From an uncultured Eubacteriales bacterium (lineage in GTDB: Bacteria; Bacillota; Clostridia; Oscillospirales; Oscillospiraceae), in contig URPI01000046.1 of assembly GCA_900549705.1 (NCBI GenBank), positions 1 to 13,232 on the forward strand: 13,232 bases of DNA, written 5' to 3'. Each line of letters begins with the position of its first letter. Positions within the stretch are counted from its first letter, which is position 1. The position numbers and the translations under genes are program-made. This document shows positions 7,460-13,232 of the stretch, piece after piece. A model generated the notes under the pieces. That model was not told the origin of the DNA. It saw nothing but the letters and a program-made list of their open reading frames with translations, and searched no databases.

Positions 7460-7999
7460 ATGGAGCGGTGTGTCATACATCTGTTTGGAGCGTCCGGCTC
7501 CGGTACATCAACGCTTGGCAGATTTATTGCTGACCGGATGGACTGTTTTTTCATGGATACGGATGACTATTACTGGCAGCCTACAGACCCCAAATACACC
7601 ACCAGTCGCCCCATCCCGGAGCGGCTGGAGTTGATGCAGCGGGACATTGCCGCCCACAAGCGGGTGGTGATTTCCGGCTCCCTCGTGGATTGGGGGGACG
7701 GGCTTATTCCGCTGTTTACGCTGGCAATTCGGGTGGAAACGCCAACAGCGGTGCGAATTGCCCGACTTCGGGCAAGGGAAAGGGCGCGCTTTGGCAGTCG
7801 GCTTGACCCGGATGGCGATATGTATGCGCAGCATGAGAAATTTATTCGCTGGGCAGCCGATTATGATGAGGGGGACATCCATATGCGCAGCAAGGCGATG
7901 CATGACCAGTGGCAGAAGCAGCTTGCTTGTCCACTTGTGACAGTTGACGGCAATTTACCGGTGGAAGCAAGTTGGGAAATGGTCAAGCTGTATTTGTGA
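7460..7999 (+). CDS. P-loop NTPase, small-molecule kinase-like (adenylate/shikimate kinase-type fold)
   Basis: A 179-residue single-domain P-loop protein. Walker A is GASGSGTST at residues 10-18, right at the N-terminus as in nucleoside and adenylate kinase-like enzymes. A DTDDYYW motif follows at 33-39 in the position of a substrate-binding acidic site, then ISGSLVDWGD at 71-80, and an Arg-rich RIARLRARERARFGSRL segment resembles a kinase lid. Relatives in Clostridia are annotated only as AAA family ATPase. The substrate is unknown. I chose ATG 7460 because AGGAGG (7449-7454) lies five bases upstream; the in-frame ATG at 7439 would place that site inside the gene. No promoter of its own is apparent, so it may be reached by read-through past the preceding hairpin. 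Confidence 0.75.
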   Translation: MERCVIHLFGASGSGTSTLGRFIADRMDCFFMDTDDYYWQPTDPKYTTSRPIPERLELMQRDIAAHKRVVISGSLVDWGDGLIPLFTLAIRVETPTAVRIARLRARERARFGSRLDPDGDMYAQHEKFIRWAADYDEGDIHMRSKAMHDQWQKQLACPLVTVDGNLPVEASWEMVKLYL

Positions 8000-8047
8000 T
8001 GCTGCTTTTTGATTGCAAGCGATATACCCTTTACTGACGATATGGAG

Positions 8048-8075
8048 CGAGCGCCCGGTCAAAACCGGACGCTCG
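8048..8075. terminator. Hairpin between convergent genes
   Basis: CGAGCG, one mismatch, then CCGGT pairs with ACCGG, one mismatch, CGCTCG around a CAAA loop. On the + strand it is followed by TTTGTGCTTAGTCTTT, a moderate U-tract, and it lies eight bases past the stop of the minus-strand ATPase gene, so it most likely terminates both converging transcripts. Confidence 0.6.
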
Positions 8076-8082
8076 TTTGTGC

Positions 8083-9357
8083 TTAGTCTTTCAGACAGCC
8101 CAGGGGGACAACGTAAACGCCGTCCGGGCGGCGGTAGGCGTAATTTCCCGTGCCGGTTAAAACCATCAGAAAAGAGGGCTTTTTCATTTTGTCGGTGTCA
8201 ATCTTTTCTGCCAGGGTCTTCAGGTTGGCGGAACCTTCTTCAATCAACCGGTCGCCGCCCAGCTTGATTTCCACAAGCCCGTAAGAGCCGTTGCGCAGAT
8301 GTACAACCGCGTCACATTCCAGCCCTTCTTTGTCTCGATAGTGGTAGACTTCTCCGTTCAGGGCATCAGCAAAAATGCGAAGGTCACGGACACACATGGT
8401 TTCAAACAGAAAGCAGAAGGTTTTCAAATCCGAAATCAAATCCTGCGGTCCGATGCCCAGCGCCGCCGCTGCAATAGAGGGGTCAATATAATACCGGGTA
8501 TTGGAGGAACGGATTGCCGTTTTGGAGCGAAGGTTGGGATTCCAGGCGGGCATATCCTCCACCACAAAGATTTTTCGCAGAGCGTTGAGATAGGCGGCAA
8601 CAGTTTCTGCGTCAAAGGCAGCCTCGTTATTGGCGGCGATGTCCTGGGCAATGACGGTATTGGGAACTTGACTGCCCTGATTCCTGGCGTAGGAACGCAT
8701 GAGCCGCTTGACCCGTTCCGGGTCTTTCTTGACGTTATCCACACGGTTGATGTCCGCATGAACAACTGCGTCATAATAGTCAATGGCCTGGTCCAGCGCA
8801 ATCTCGTCCCTCATTCCCACCGCCTGGGGCCAGCCGCCCCGGCATACCAGAAACGCAAGTCGGTCAATGTCGAGCCTGGATTCGCCGTCGAGTTCCTCCG
8901 GCTGGGAAAAGAGCGCGTTCAGGCTGACTTCTCCGGTGGATTCCCCAGACTCGAACAGGCTCATGGGGCGCATGGTGAGCCAAGTGAAGCGCCCGGTGCC
9001 GGAATGGGTGATTTCCTTTGTGTCCGGCGGCACGGCAGAACCGGTCAGCACAAACTGCCCCAGTTCTCCCCGGTGGTCAACTTCAAACCGGATGGCATCC
9101 CACAGCTTGGGTGCCAGCTGCCATTCGTCAATCAGCCGGGGCGTTTCCCCTCGCAAAAGCCGCTTGGGACTCAGCTCGGACATGGTGATGTTCTGCTCTT
9201 TTGTTTCCGGGTCGTCCATGTAGAGGATGCTTTTGGCAATCTGCTCCGCTGTGGTGGTCTTTCCGCACCACTTCGGCCCTTCAATCAGCACGGCCCCTTT
9301 GCCTTCCAGCTTCCGTTTCAGAATTTCATCGGCAATTCTTTTCCGATACCCCTTCAT
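8083..9357 (-). CDS. AAA family ATPase with DUF4143-type C-terminal region and PD-(D/E)XK-like motif
   Basis: A 424-residue protein of the stand-alone AAA/DUF4143 family. Walker A GPKWCGKT lies at 27-34, the Walker B segment RLIDEWQ has Asp77-Glu78, and FVLTGSA (about 102-108) fits sensor 1. A helical middle region (about 130-330) with WPQAVG is followed by a C-terminal segment in which Glu347, Asp349, Glu363 and Lys365 (ECD...VEIK) form the pattern of a PD-(D/E)XK nuclease core. The biological role of this family is not established; nuclease activity here is inferred only from the motif. The start is ATG 9357 because GAGGTG lies six bases upstream on the minus strand; the GTG at 9366 would overlap it. 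It has its own promoter and an array of 23-base repeats upstream, is convergent with the kinase-like gene, and has no partner gene. Confidence 0.85.
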   Translation of the reverse strand: MKGYRKRIADEILKRKLEGKGAVLIEGPKWCGKTTTAEQIAKSILYMDDPETKEQNITMSELSPKRLLRGETPRLIDEWQLAPKLWDAIRFEVDHRGELGQFVLTGSAVPPDTKEITHSGTGRFTWLTMRPMSLFESGESTGEVSLNALFSQPEELDGESRLDIDRLAFLVCRGGWPQAVGMRDEIALDQAIDYYDAVVHADINRVDNVKKDPERVKRLMRSYARNQGSQVPNTVIAQDIAANNEAAFDAETVAAYLNALRKIFVVEDMPAWNPNLRSKTAIRSSNTRYYIDPSIAAAALGIGPQDLISDLKTFCFLFETMCVRDLRIFADALNGEVYHYRDKEGLECDAVVHLRNGSYGLVEIKLGGDRLIEEGSANLKTLAEKIDTDKMKKPSFLMVLTGTGNYAYRRPDGVYVVPLGCLKD

Positions 9358-9389
9358 TGGGCACACCTCATTTCTGCTTGTTTATCCAT

Positions 9390-9418
9390 ATTATACCCTG
9401 ACTGTTTATAAGAATCAA
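9390..9418 (-). promoter_or_regulatory. Sigma-A promoter of the AAA/DUF4143 gene
   Basis: On the minus strand TTGATT (9418-9413) and TATAAT (9395-9390) are separated by 17 bases. The -10 is a perfect match and lies about 33 bases before the start codon. The upstream repeat array begins seven bases beyond the -35 box. Confidence 0.72.
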
Positions 9419-9425
9419 GAAAAAA

Positions 9426-9551
9426 CCGATGATTGGAAAAAACTTAATCCGATGATTGGCAGAAAATCATACCGACAATTGGCGGAAAATTACACCGATG
9501 GTTGGCGGAAATCTGAACCGATGATTGGTGAAAAATCATTCCGCCGAATGG
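9426..9551. repeat. Six degenerate tandem repeats with a 23-base period
   Basis: Copies begin at 9426, 9449, 9472, 9494, 9518 and 9541 (spacing 23, 23, 22, 24, 23). The conserved core is CCGATGATTGG, usually followed by an A-rich tail such as CGGAAAAT. Copies 1, 2 and 5 have the exact core, copies 3 and 4 differ by one or two bases and copy 6 is degenerate. The core is an imperfect dyad (CCxAT-G-ATxGG). The period is not a multiple of three and no plausible gene crosses it. The array lies directly upstream of the ATPase gene promoter, so it may be a set of protein-binding sites. It is not a CRISPR array because there are no spacers. Confidence 0.8.
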
Positions 9552-9735
9552 AAGCCGGGGGAATATGGAGACGTCCGATATATGGAAAATGGTTTGGCGT
9601 GCAGTGCGTTACCGGGTGGGTTAGGGCAATAGCGTATCCGTACCATCTTCGTAGCGTCATTGTCCGGCGGCACTGCCGCCAAAGACAGCCACCATAGAAA
9701 AACCACGGTGGCTGTTTGGATGATTGCATTATTTT
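9552..9735. other. Gene-free stretch between the repeat array and the cysteine-rich gene
   Basis: I find no supportable gene in this stretch on either strand. Apart from the two inverted repeats at 9666-9680 (GGCGGCA/TGCCGCC) and 9683-9717 it shows no clear signals. Together with the promoter and repeat array it makes a 378-base gap between coding regions, unusually long for this window. Confidence 0.5.
9683..9717 (-). terminator. Terminator-like hairpin after the cysteine-rich gene
   Basis: ACAGCCACC (9685-9693) pairs perfectly with GGTGGCTGT (9707-9715) around a 13-base loop, with one wobble and one further pair outside. It lies about 20 bases past the stop codon at 9736 on the minus strand. 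Only CTTT follows, so termination may be incomplete; a second short inverted repeat follows at 9666-9680. Confidence 0.55.
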
Positions 9736-10569
9736 CTATCCGTTTTCTTCTCCGGTGCAGCAGGTGTTGCTGTCCTTTTTCCGGTCGCAGCCCCTTGGTG
9801 CAAACTGGGCGGCGGGGAAGGGAATCCGGCTGAACATTTCGCAGGGGTCTTCGGTGCAGCCGGGGTTGTCGCAGCATTCCTTGGTGGGGATGCTGTAGTC
9901 CATCACCGGCACTATCAGCTGGGCATCCCGCTCCAGCCGGATGATGGAGAACTGCCCCAGGGTGACATACAGCCGCCGGTTCTCCGGGGTCAGAACCAGG
10001 TCTTCGTCAAACATCGCCCGCACCGATTCCGGCACCTGCAGGGTGGTTTCTTTGCAGCTGGTTTCGCAGATTTCCCGCACCCGGGAGCCAAGCACCATGG
10101 GGTCGAGCACCTCTACCACGGCGGTGGGGCGGTTGGCGTAACTTCGGGTAACACCGTCCGGGGCATACAGCCGGGTGTCACTGCGGTAGATGTGGGTGCA
10201 GCTGTCCTCGCCGCACAGCACCGCCCGCTTGGAAAACACGGCCAGGCCATACAGCGTGGCGGGGCGGGACGCGCCAACCACGGTGTCGGCAATGATGCGG
10301 TAGTAGAAGGTGACATCGATGCAGTAGTGGTTGCGGTCGAAGGCCACCGGGCTGACATCGATATAGGTACTGATAAGCTCTGCGCACCGCACCCGGGTTC
10401 CGGCGCTGCTGTCCAGCAGCGTTTGGGAGCTGGCAGTCAGGTACACGGGCAGGTCTTCAATGCAGTCCTTGTCACGGCAGGAAACCGTGATTTTGCGGGT
10501 GTGGATGGACATGGCCTGGTGCAGCTCCCCCGGGTCGCAGCGCAGGGTGTCTTGGCATTGGTCTGACAT
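9736..10569 (-). CDS. Conserved cysteine-rich protein of unknown function
   Basis: A 277-residue protein with 17 cysteines, concentrated at the N-terminus (Cys5, 11, 31, 36) and in the last 50 residues (ECC, GC, PC, GC, TCC). There is no signal peptide or membrane segment. Recognisable stretches are RKITVSCRDKDCIEDLPVY, STYIDVSPVAFDRNHYCIDV, RPATLYGLAVFSKRAVLCG and PTAVVEVLDPMVLGSRV. I recall similar proteins with CKDKDCLEDLRVY and PVAVVEVVDP in Clostridia, annotated as hypothetical; an association with the spore surface would suit a Cys-rich protein but is only a guess. AGGAGGG six bases before the ATG at 10569 is a strong ribosome binding site. A perfect inverted repeat lies 17 bases upstream of the start. 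It follows galM on the same strand after 116 bases. Confidence 0.75.
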   Translation of the reverse strand: MSDQCQDTLRCDPGELHQAMSIHTRKITVSCRDKDCIEDLPVYLTASSQTLLDSSAGTRVRCAELISTYIDVSPVAFDRNHYCIDVTFYYRIIADTVVGASRPATLYGLAVFSKRAVLCGEDSCTHIYRSDTRLYAPDGVTRSYANRPTAVVEVLDPMVLGSRVREICETSCKETTLQVPESVRAMFDEDLVLTPENRRLYVTLGQFSIIRLERDAQLIVPVMDYSIPTKECCDNPGCTEDPCEMFSRIPFPAAQFAPRGCDRKKDSNTCCTGEENG

Positions 10570-10586
10570 GGGAATCCCTCCTAAAC

Positions 10587-10615
10587 GTCTTATAAGCGAA
10601 AAGGGCTTATAAGAC
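10587..10615. promoter_or_regulatory. Perfect 11-base inverted repeat upstream of the cysteine-rich gene
   Basis: GTCTTATAAGC (10587-10597) and GCTTATAAGAC (10605-10615) are exact inverse copies around GAAAAGG. Each half contains the self-complementary octamer CTTATAAG, so two palindromes stand 17 bases apart centre to centre. It could be an operator for a dimeric regulator or a hairpin in the mRNA leader. TATAAG in either half could act as a -10 box; GTGACA on the minus strand (10631-10626) is only 14 bases from the nearer one, which is too close for a standard sigma-A promoter. Confidence 0.55.
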
Positions 10616-10685
10616 AGTTTATGCGTGTCACCGCCGCCTGTGTACTGTAGACACTCCCCAAAAGCAACAAAAGAGTGGGGGAAAA

Positions 10686-11702
10686 TCAGTTGGAGAAACG
10701 GTAAACGGTTTCAGAGTGATATTTCTCTCCGGCCTTGGTCACCGGCTGCTTCCATTCAGGGTGATGGATAGCATCGGGATAGAACTGGGTTTCCAGGGCA
10801 ATGCCGCTGTGGCTGCCATAACGCACGCCGCCCTTGCCAGATTCCCGGATGAAATTGCCGGCATAGAACTGGATGCCGGGCAGGTCGGTGTAAACGGCCA
10901 TGGTTCTGCCGGAGACAGGGTCGGAAAGCACGGCGCAGGGATTGCAGAATACCTCAAAATTGTGGTCATAGCCGCCCTGCAAGTGCAGCGGCTCCTCGTC
11001 AGCCTCAATGTCCTGACCAATGGCCTTGGGCATCCGGAAGTCCATGGCGGTGCCCCCCACGCTGCGCATTTCACCGGTGGGGATGCTCTCGGCATCGGCA
11101 ACGCAGAAGGTGCGGGCGGGCAGCATCAGCAGCTGGTCTATGGCGGCCTGAGTGTTTGCTTCGCCTGCCAGATTGAAATAGCTGTGGTTGGTGAGGTTAA
11201 AGATGGTGTCCCGGTCGCACACAGCATCATAGGCAATGTGCAGGCCGCCGGTTTCGTCCAGGCTGTAGGTTACGTCAATGGAGGCGTTGCCGGGGTAGCC
11301 CTGGTCACCGGCGGGGCTGTTCAGGCGGAGGGAGATGCTGGTGTCGGTGCAGGCGGTGACCGTCCACAGCCGGGTGTGGTAGAAGTTGGGGCCGGAATGG
11401 AGGTTGTTGCCGTGTTCGTTGGGGGTCAGGCTGTATTCCCGCCCGCTCAGGGAAAAGGTGCTGCCCTTGATGCGGTTGGCACTGCGCCCCACAATCGCGC
11501 CGAAGAAGCTGCTGCCCGCCAGGTAGTCCGCCGCATTGTCATAGCCCAGGACAACGTCAACCACATTGCCGTCTGCATCGGGCACAAAGACACTGACCAG
11601 GGTTGCACCCAGGTCGGTTACGGTGGCGGTGATGCCGCCGCAGGAGATGGTGTATAAATAAGTCTGCTCACCGGTGGGCAGAACGCCGAAAGATTTCTTC
11701 AT
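10686..11702 (-). CDS. galM: Aldose 1-epimerase (galactose mutarotase)
   Basis: A 338-residue protein of normal GalM length. It interconverts alpha and beta anomers of galactose and glucose at the entry of the Leloir pathway and acts in the cytoplasm; no signal peptide is present. Key family residues are in place: GRSANRI (72-78, Asn76-Arg77), NLHSG with His102, TNHSYFNL with the catalytic acid His173, and ALETQFYPD with the catalytic base Glu304. The ATG at 11702 is preceded by AAAGGAG seven bases upstream, so the in-frame TTG just before it is not needed. No other gal genes are in the window. A near-consensus promoter lies upstream and no clear terminator follows, so the cysteine-rich gene may be partly cotranscribed. 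Confidence 0.93.
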   Translation of the reverse strand: MKKSFGVLPTGEQTYLYTISCGGITATVTDLGATLVSVFVPDADGNVVDVVLGYDNAADYLAGSSFFGAIVGRSANRIKGSTFSLSGREYSLTPNEHGNNLHSGPNFYHTRLWTVTACTDTSISLRLNSPAGDQGYPGNASIDVTYSLDETGGLHIAYDAVCDRDTIFNLTNHSYFNLAGEANTQAAIDQLLMLPARTFCVADAESIPTGEMRSVGGTAMDFRMPKAIGQDIEADEEPLHLQGGYDHNFEVFCNPCAVLSDPVSGRTMAVYTDLPGIQFYAGNFIRESGKGGVRYGSHSGIALETQFYPDAIHHPEWKQPVTKAGEKYHSETVYRFSN

Positions 11703-11765
11703 CAAAAAACTCCTTTCATTTTTGGGGAAAGAACGGTAAAGATTATGTTAATTCCACTTCTGCTG

Positions 11766-11794
11766 ATTATACTATATTCTTCCCCCTTTTTCAA
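11766..11794 (-). promoter_or_regulatory. Sigma-A promoter of galM
   Basis: On the minus strand TTGAAA (11794-11789) and TATAAT (11771-11766) are exactly 17 bases apart. The transcript would start about 57 bases before the galM ATG. No cre-like operator is evident in the leader. Confidence 0.8.
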
Positions 11795-11866
11795 TCAGTT
11801 CTTTCATTTGGCGCGTAGAATCGGCAACATTCGCCCTTTTCCAGAGGGGCACGGGCAGAAAACATT

Positions 11867-11885
11867 TGCGGAACATTTTTCCGCA
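11867..11885. promoter_or_regulatory. Small hairpin in the divergent galM-nrdD intergenic region
   Basis: TGCGGAA and TTCCGCA form a perfect 7-base inverted repeat around CATTT. It lies between the two divergent promoters, 12 bases before the first NrdR-like box. It may be a protein-binding site or have no function. Confidence 0.3.
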
Positions 11886-11897
11886 TCTTTGTGTAAA

Positions 11898-11945
11898 ATA
11901 CTATATTTTGTGTCGCTTACTTGACAACGACACAAGATATAGTAT
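11898..11945. promoter_or_regulatory. Pair of NrdR-box-like operators
   Basis: Box 1 is ATACTATATTTTGTGT (11898-11913) and box 2 is ACACAAGATATAGTAT (11930-11945). Box 2 matches the reverse complement of box 1 at 15 of 16 positions, and both fit the ACAC-wATATwG-TGT style of NrdR boxes upstream of ribonucleotide reductase genes. Their starts are 32 bases apart, close to three DNA turns, as is usual for paired NrdR boxes. Box 2 fills the -35/-10 spacer and reaches the -10 box, so binding should repress nrdD. Confidence 0.8.
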
Positions 11946-11950
11946 ATAAT
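11921..11950 (+). promoter_or_regulatory. Consensus sigma-A promoter of nrdD
   Basis: TTGACA (11921-11926) and TATAAT (11945-11950) are both perfect matches with an 18-base spacer. The leader of about 40 bases contains a small hairpin (GCACG/CGTGC, 11958-11972). The promoter is strong as written, which fits the need for a repressor at the overlapping boxes. Confidence 0.85.
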
Positions 11951-11998
11951 GTGACCTGCACGCGAGCCGTGCGCCCAGACAAAAAGGAGGAACTCTGC

Positions 11999-13232
11999 GT
12001 GAAGATTATTAAGAGAAACGGTACTGAAGCCGACTTTGACATTGAAAAAATTAACAGAGCCGTTACAAAGGCCAACAACGCCGTGGAAGAAAAGGTGCGG
12101 CTGACCCCCTTGCAGATTCGCCGCATTTCCGAGCGGGTGGAGGTTGCCTGCGAGGAAATGGGCCGCAGCCCCTCGGTGGAGGAGATTCAGGATTTGGTGG
12201 AAAAGTCCATCATGGCCCACGGTGCCTTTGAGGTGGCCAAGGAATATGTCACCTATCGCTATACCCGCAGCCTGCTGCGCCAGTCCAACACCACCGATGA
12301 CCGCATCCTCAGCCTGATTGAGTGCAACAACGAGGAGGTCAAGCAGGAGAACGCCAACAAAAACCCCACCATCAATGCGGTGCAGCGTGACTATATGGCG
12401 GGCGAAGTCTCTAAGGACATCACCAACCGCATTCTGCTGCCGGCTGAAATTGTGGCAGCCCATCAAAGTGGCATCATTCATTTCCATGACTCCGACTATT
12501 ATGCCCAGCATATGCACAACTGTGATTTGGTGAACCTGGAGGATATGCTGCAAAACGGCACCGTGATTTCCGGTACGCTGATTGAGAAGCCCCATTCCTT
12601 CTCCACCGCCTGCAACATCGCCACTCAGATTATCGCCCAGGTGGCATCCAACCAATACGGTGGTCAGTCCATTTCTCTGACCCACCTGGCTCCCTTTGTC
12701 CAAATTAGCCGGGAGAAAATCCGCAGAAATGTGCTCAAGGAGCTGGAAGCCTTCGGCGTGCAGCCCTCCGAGGAGGCGGTTGCCAAGGTGGTGGAGGAGC
12801 GCCTGCGGGATGAAGTGCGCAGAGGTGTGCAGACCATCCAGTATCAGGTGGTTACCCTGATGACCACCAACGGTCAGGCTCCCTTTATCACCGTCTTTAT
12901 GTACCTGAACGAAGCCAGAAACGAGCAGGAGAAAAAGGATCTGGCAATGATTATCGAGGAGACGCTGCGCCAGCGCTATGAGGGAGTGAAGAACGAAAAG
13001 GGCGTGTGGATTACCCCTGCCTTCCCCAAGCTGATTTATGTGCTGGAGGAGGAGAACATCCGGGAGGGCACGCCTTACTGGTATCTGACCAAGCTGGCAG
13101 CCCAGTGCACCGCCAAGCGCATGGTGCCCGACTATATCAGTGAAAAGAAAATGCTGGAACTGAAGGTGGACAAGAACGGCGAGGGTCACTGCTATACTTG
13201 CATGGGCTGCCGCTCCTTCCTGCCCCCTTACG
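11999..13232 (+). CDS. nrdD: Anaerobic (class III) ribonucleoside-triphosphate reductase, 5' part
   Basis: The first 411 codons of NrdD; the gene runs off the right edge, and the family is usually about 700 residues. It begins with an ATP-cone domain (KIIKRNGTEADFDIEKINRAV, to about residue 90), the allosteric site for dATP/ATP. The reductase core follows with IHFHDSDYY, SFSTACNIATQI and QYGGQSISLTHLAPF. The last residues include MGCRSFLPP, whose Cys404 is in the position of the conserved finger-loop cysteine proposed to carry the thiyl radical. The enzyme makes dNTPs from NTPs under strict anaerobiosis after activation by NrdG, expected downstream. The start is GTG 11999, with AAAGGAGG eight bases upstream. 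The C-terminal glycyl-radical site is outside the window. Confidence 0.95.
   Translation, partial: MKIIKRNGTEADFDIEKINRAVTKANNAVEEKVRLTPLQIRRISERVEVACEEMGRSPSVEEIQDLVEKSIMAHGAFEVAKEYVTYRYTRSLLRQSNTTDDRILSLIECNNEEVKQENANKNPTINAVQRDYMAGEVSKDITNRILLPAEIVAAHQSGIIHFHDSDYYAQHMHNCDLVNLEDMLQNGTVISGTLIEKPHSFSTACNIATQIIAQVASNQYGGQSISLTHLAPFVQISREKIRRNVLKELEAFGVQPSEEAVAKVVEERLRDEVRRGVQTIQYQVVTLMTTNGQAPFITVFMYLNEARNEQEKKDLAMIIEETLRQRYEGVKNEKGVWITPAFPKLIYVLEEENIREGTPYWYLTKLAAQCTAKRMVPDYISEKKMLELKVDKNGEGHCYTCMGCRSFLPPY

Noticed and set aside
8299..9411. A 370-codon open frame on the plus strand opposite the ATPase gene
   Set aside because: The minus-strand protein has Walker and nuclease motifs, a promoter and a ribosome binding site; the plus-strand frame has none.
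9426..9551. The 23-base repeats as a CRISPR array
   Set aside because: The repeats are contiguous and degenerate with no unique spacers and no cas genes.
9724..10566. A 280-codon open frame on the plus strand opposite the cysteine-rich gene
   Set aside because: The minus-strand reading has a strong ribosome binding site and family-like segments; the plus-strand product is Gly/Ala/His/Val-rich as in shadow frames.
11775..11879. A 34-codon minus-strand frame between nrdD and galM, and a CPCPSGK stretch in another frame resembling a SEC-C motif
   Set aside because: No good ribosome binding site; the frame runs through the galM promoter. The SEC-C likeness needs a frameshift to gain its second Cys pair and covers too few residues to support a gene or pseudogene.
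11804..13189. A 461-codon open frame on the minus strand opposite nrdD
   Set aside because: It lies antisense to well-conserved NrdD coding sequence and its protein is low-complexity Leu/His/Gly-rich, typical of a shadow frame.

Overview
This window looks like chromosomal DNA from an anaerobic, moderately GC-rich low-spore or spore-forming Clostridia lineage, most likely Oscillospiraceae-like. That assignment is inference. It rests on the yqzL-recO and mutS2 housekeeping layout, a Ser46-type HPr, a coiled-coil gene after coaD that I associate with Clostridia, Bacillota-type ribosome binding sites, consensus sigma-A promoters and a class III (anaerobic) ribonucleotide reductase. No rRNA, tRNA, complete IS element or CRISPR array was seen.

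Region 1 (1-3390, + strand): a cluster of three small hairpins at the left edge, then a compact yqzL-recO-mutS2 group. The short yqzL-like gene overlaps recO by 50 bases, and mutS2 starts 14 bases after recO. Region 2 (3391-3912): a single-gene HPr unit with its own promoter, an upstream dyad and a strong downstream hairpin. Its HPr keeps His15 and Ser46 but has a changed active-site loop. Region 3 (3927-7429, + strand): uvrC, rsmD, coaD and a coiled-coil protein gene, closely spaced and ending in a large hairpin. These cover nucleotide excision repair, 16S rRNA methylation, coenzyme A synthesis and an unassigned role.

Region 4 (7460-9357): an orphan P-loop kinase-like gene (+), convergent across a shared hairpin with a stand-alone AAA ATPase/DUF4143-type gene (-) that carries a PD-(D/E)XK-like C-terminus. 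The ATPase gene has a good sigma-A promoter, and directly upstream of it lies a degenerate array of six 23-base repeats. Region 5 (9685-11702, - strand): galM (aldose 1-epimerase) with a near-consensus promoter, then a cysteine-rich conserved protein of unknown function preceded by a perfect 11-base inverted repeat. Region 6 (11703-13232): a divergent intergenic region and the 5' two-thirds or so of nrdD (+), which runs off the right edge. The nrdD promoter is consensus and is overlaid by two near-identical, oppositely oriented NrdR-box-like sites 32 bases apart.

Most of the window is ordinary core genome. The features most worth a second look are the 23-base repeat array next to the ATPase/nuclease-like gene, the NrdR-box pair, the altered HPr and the inverted repeat before the cysteine-rich gene. 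I see no convincing multi-gene undescribed system here. Where I chose a start codon different from the longest open frame, the reason is given in that entry.
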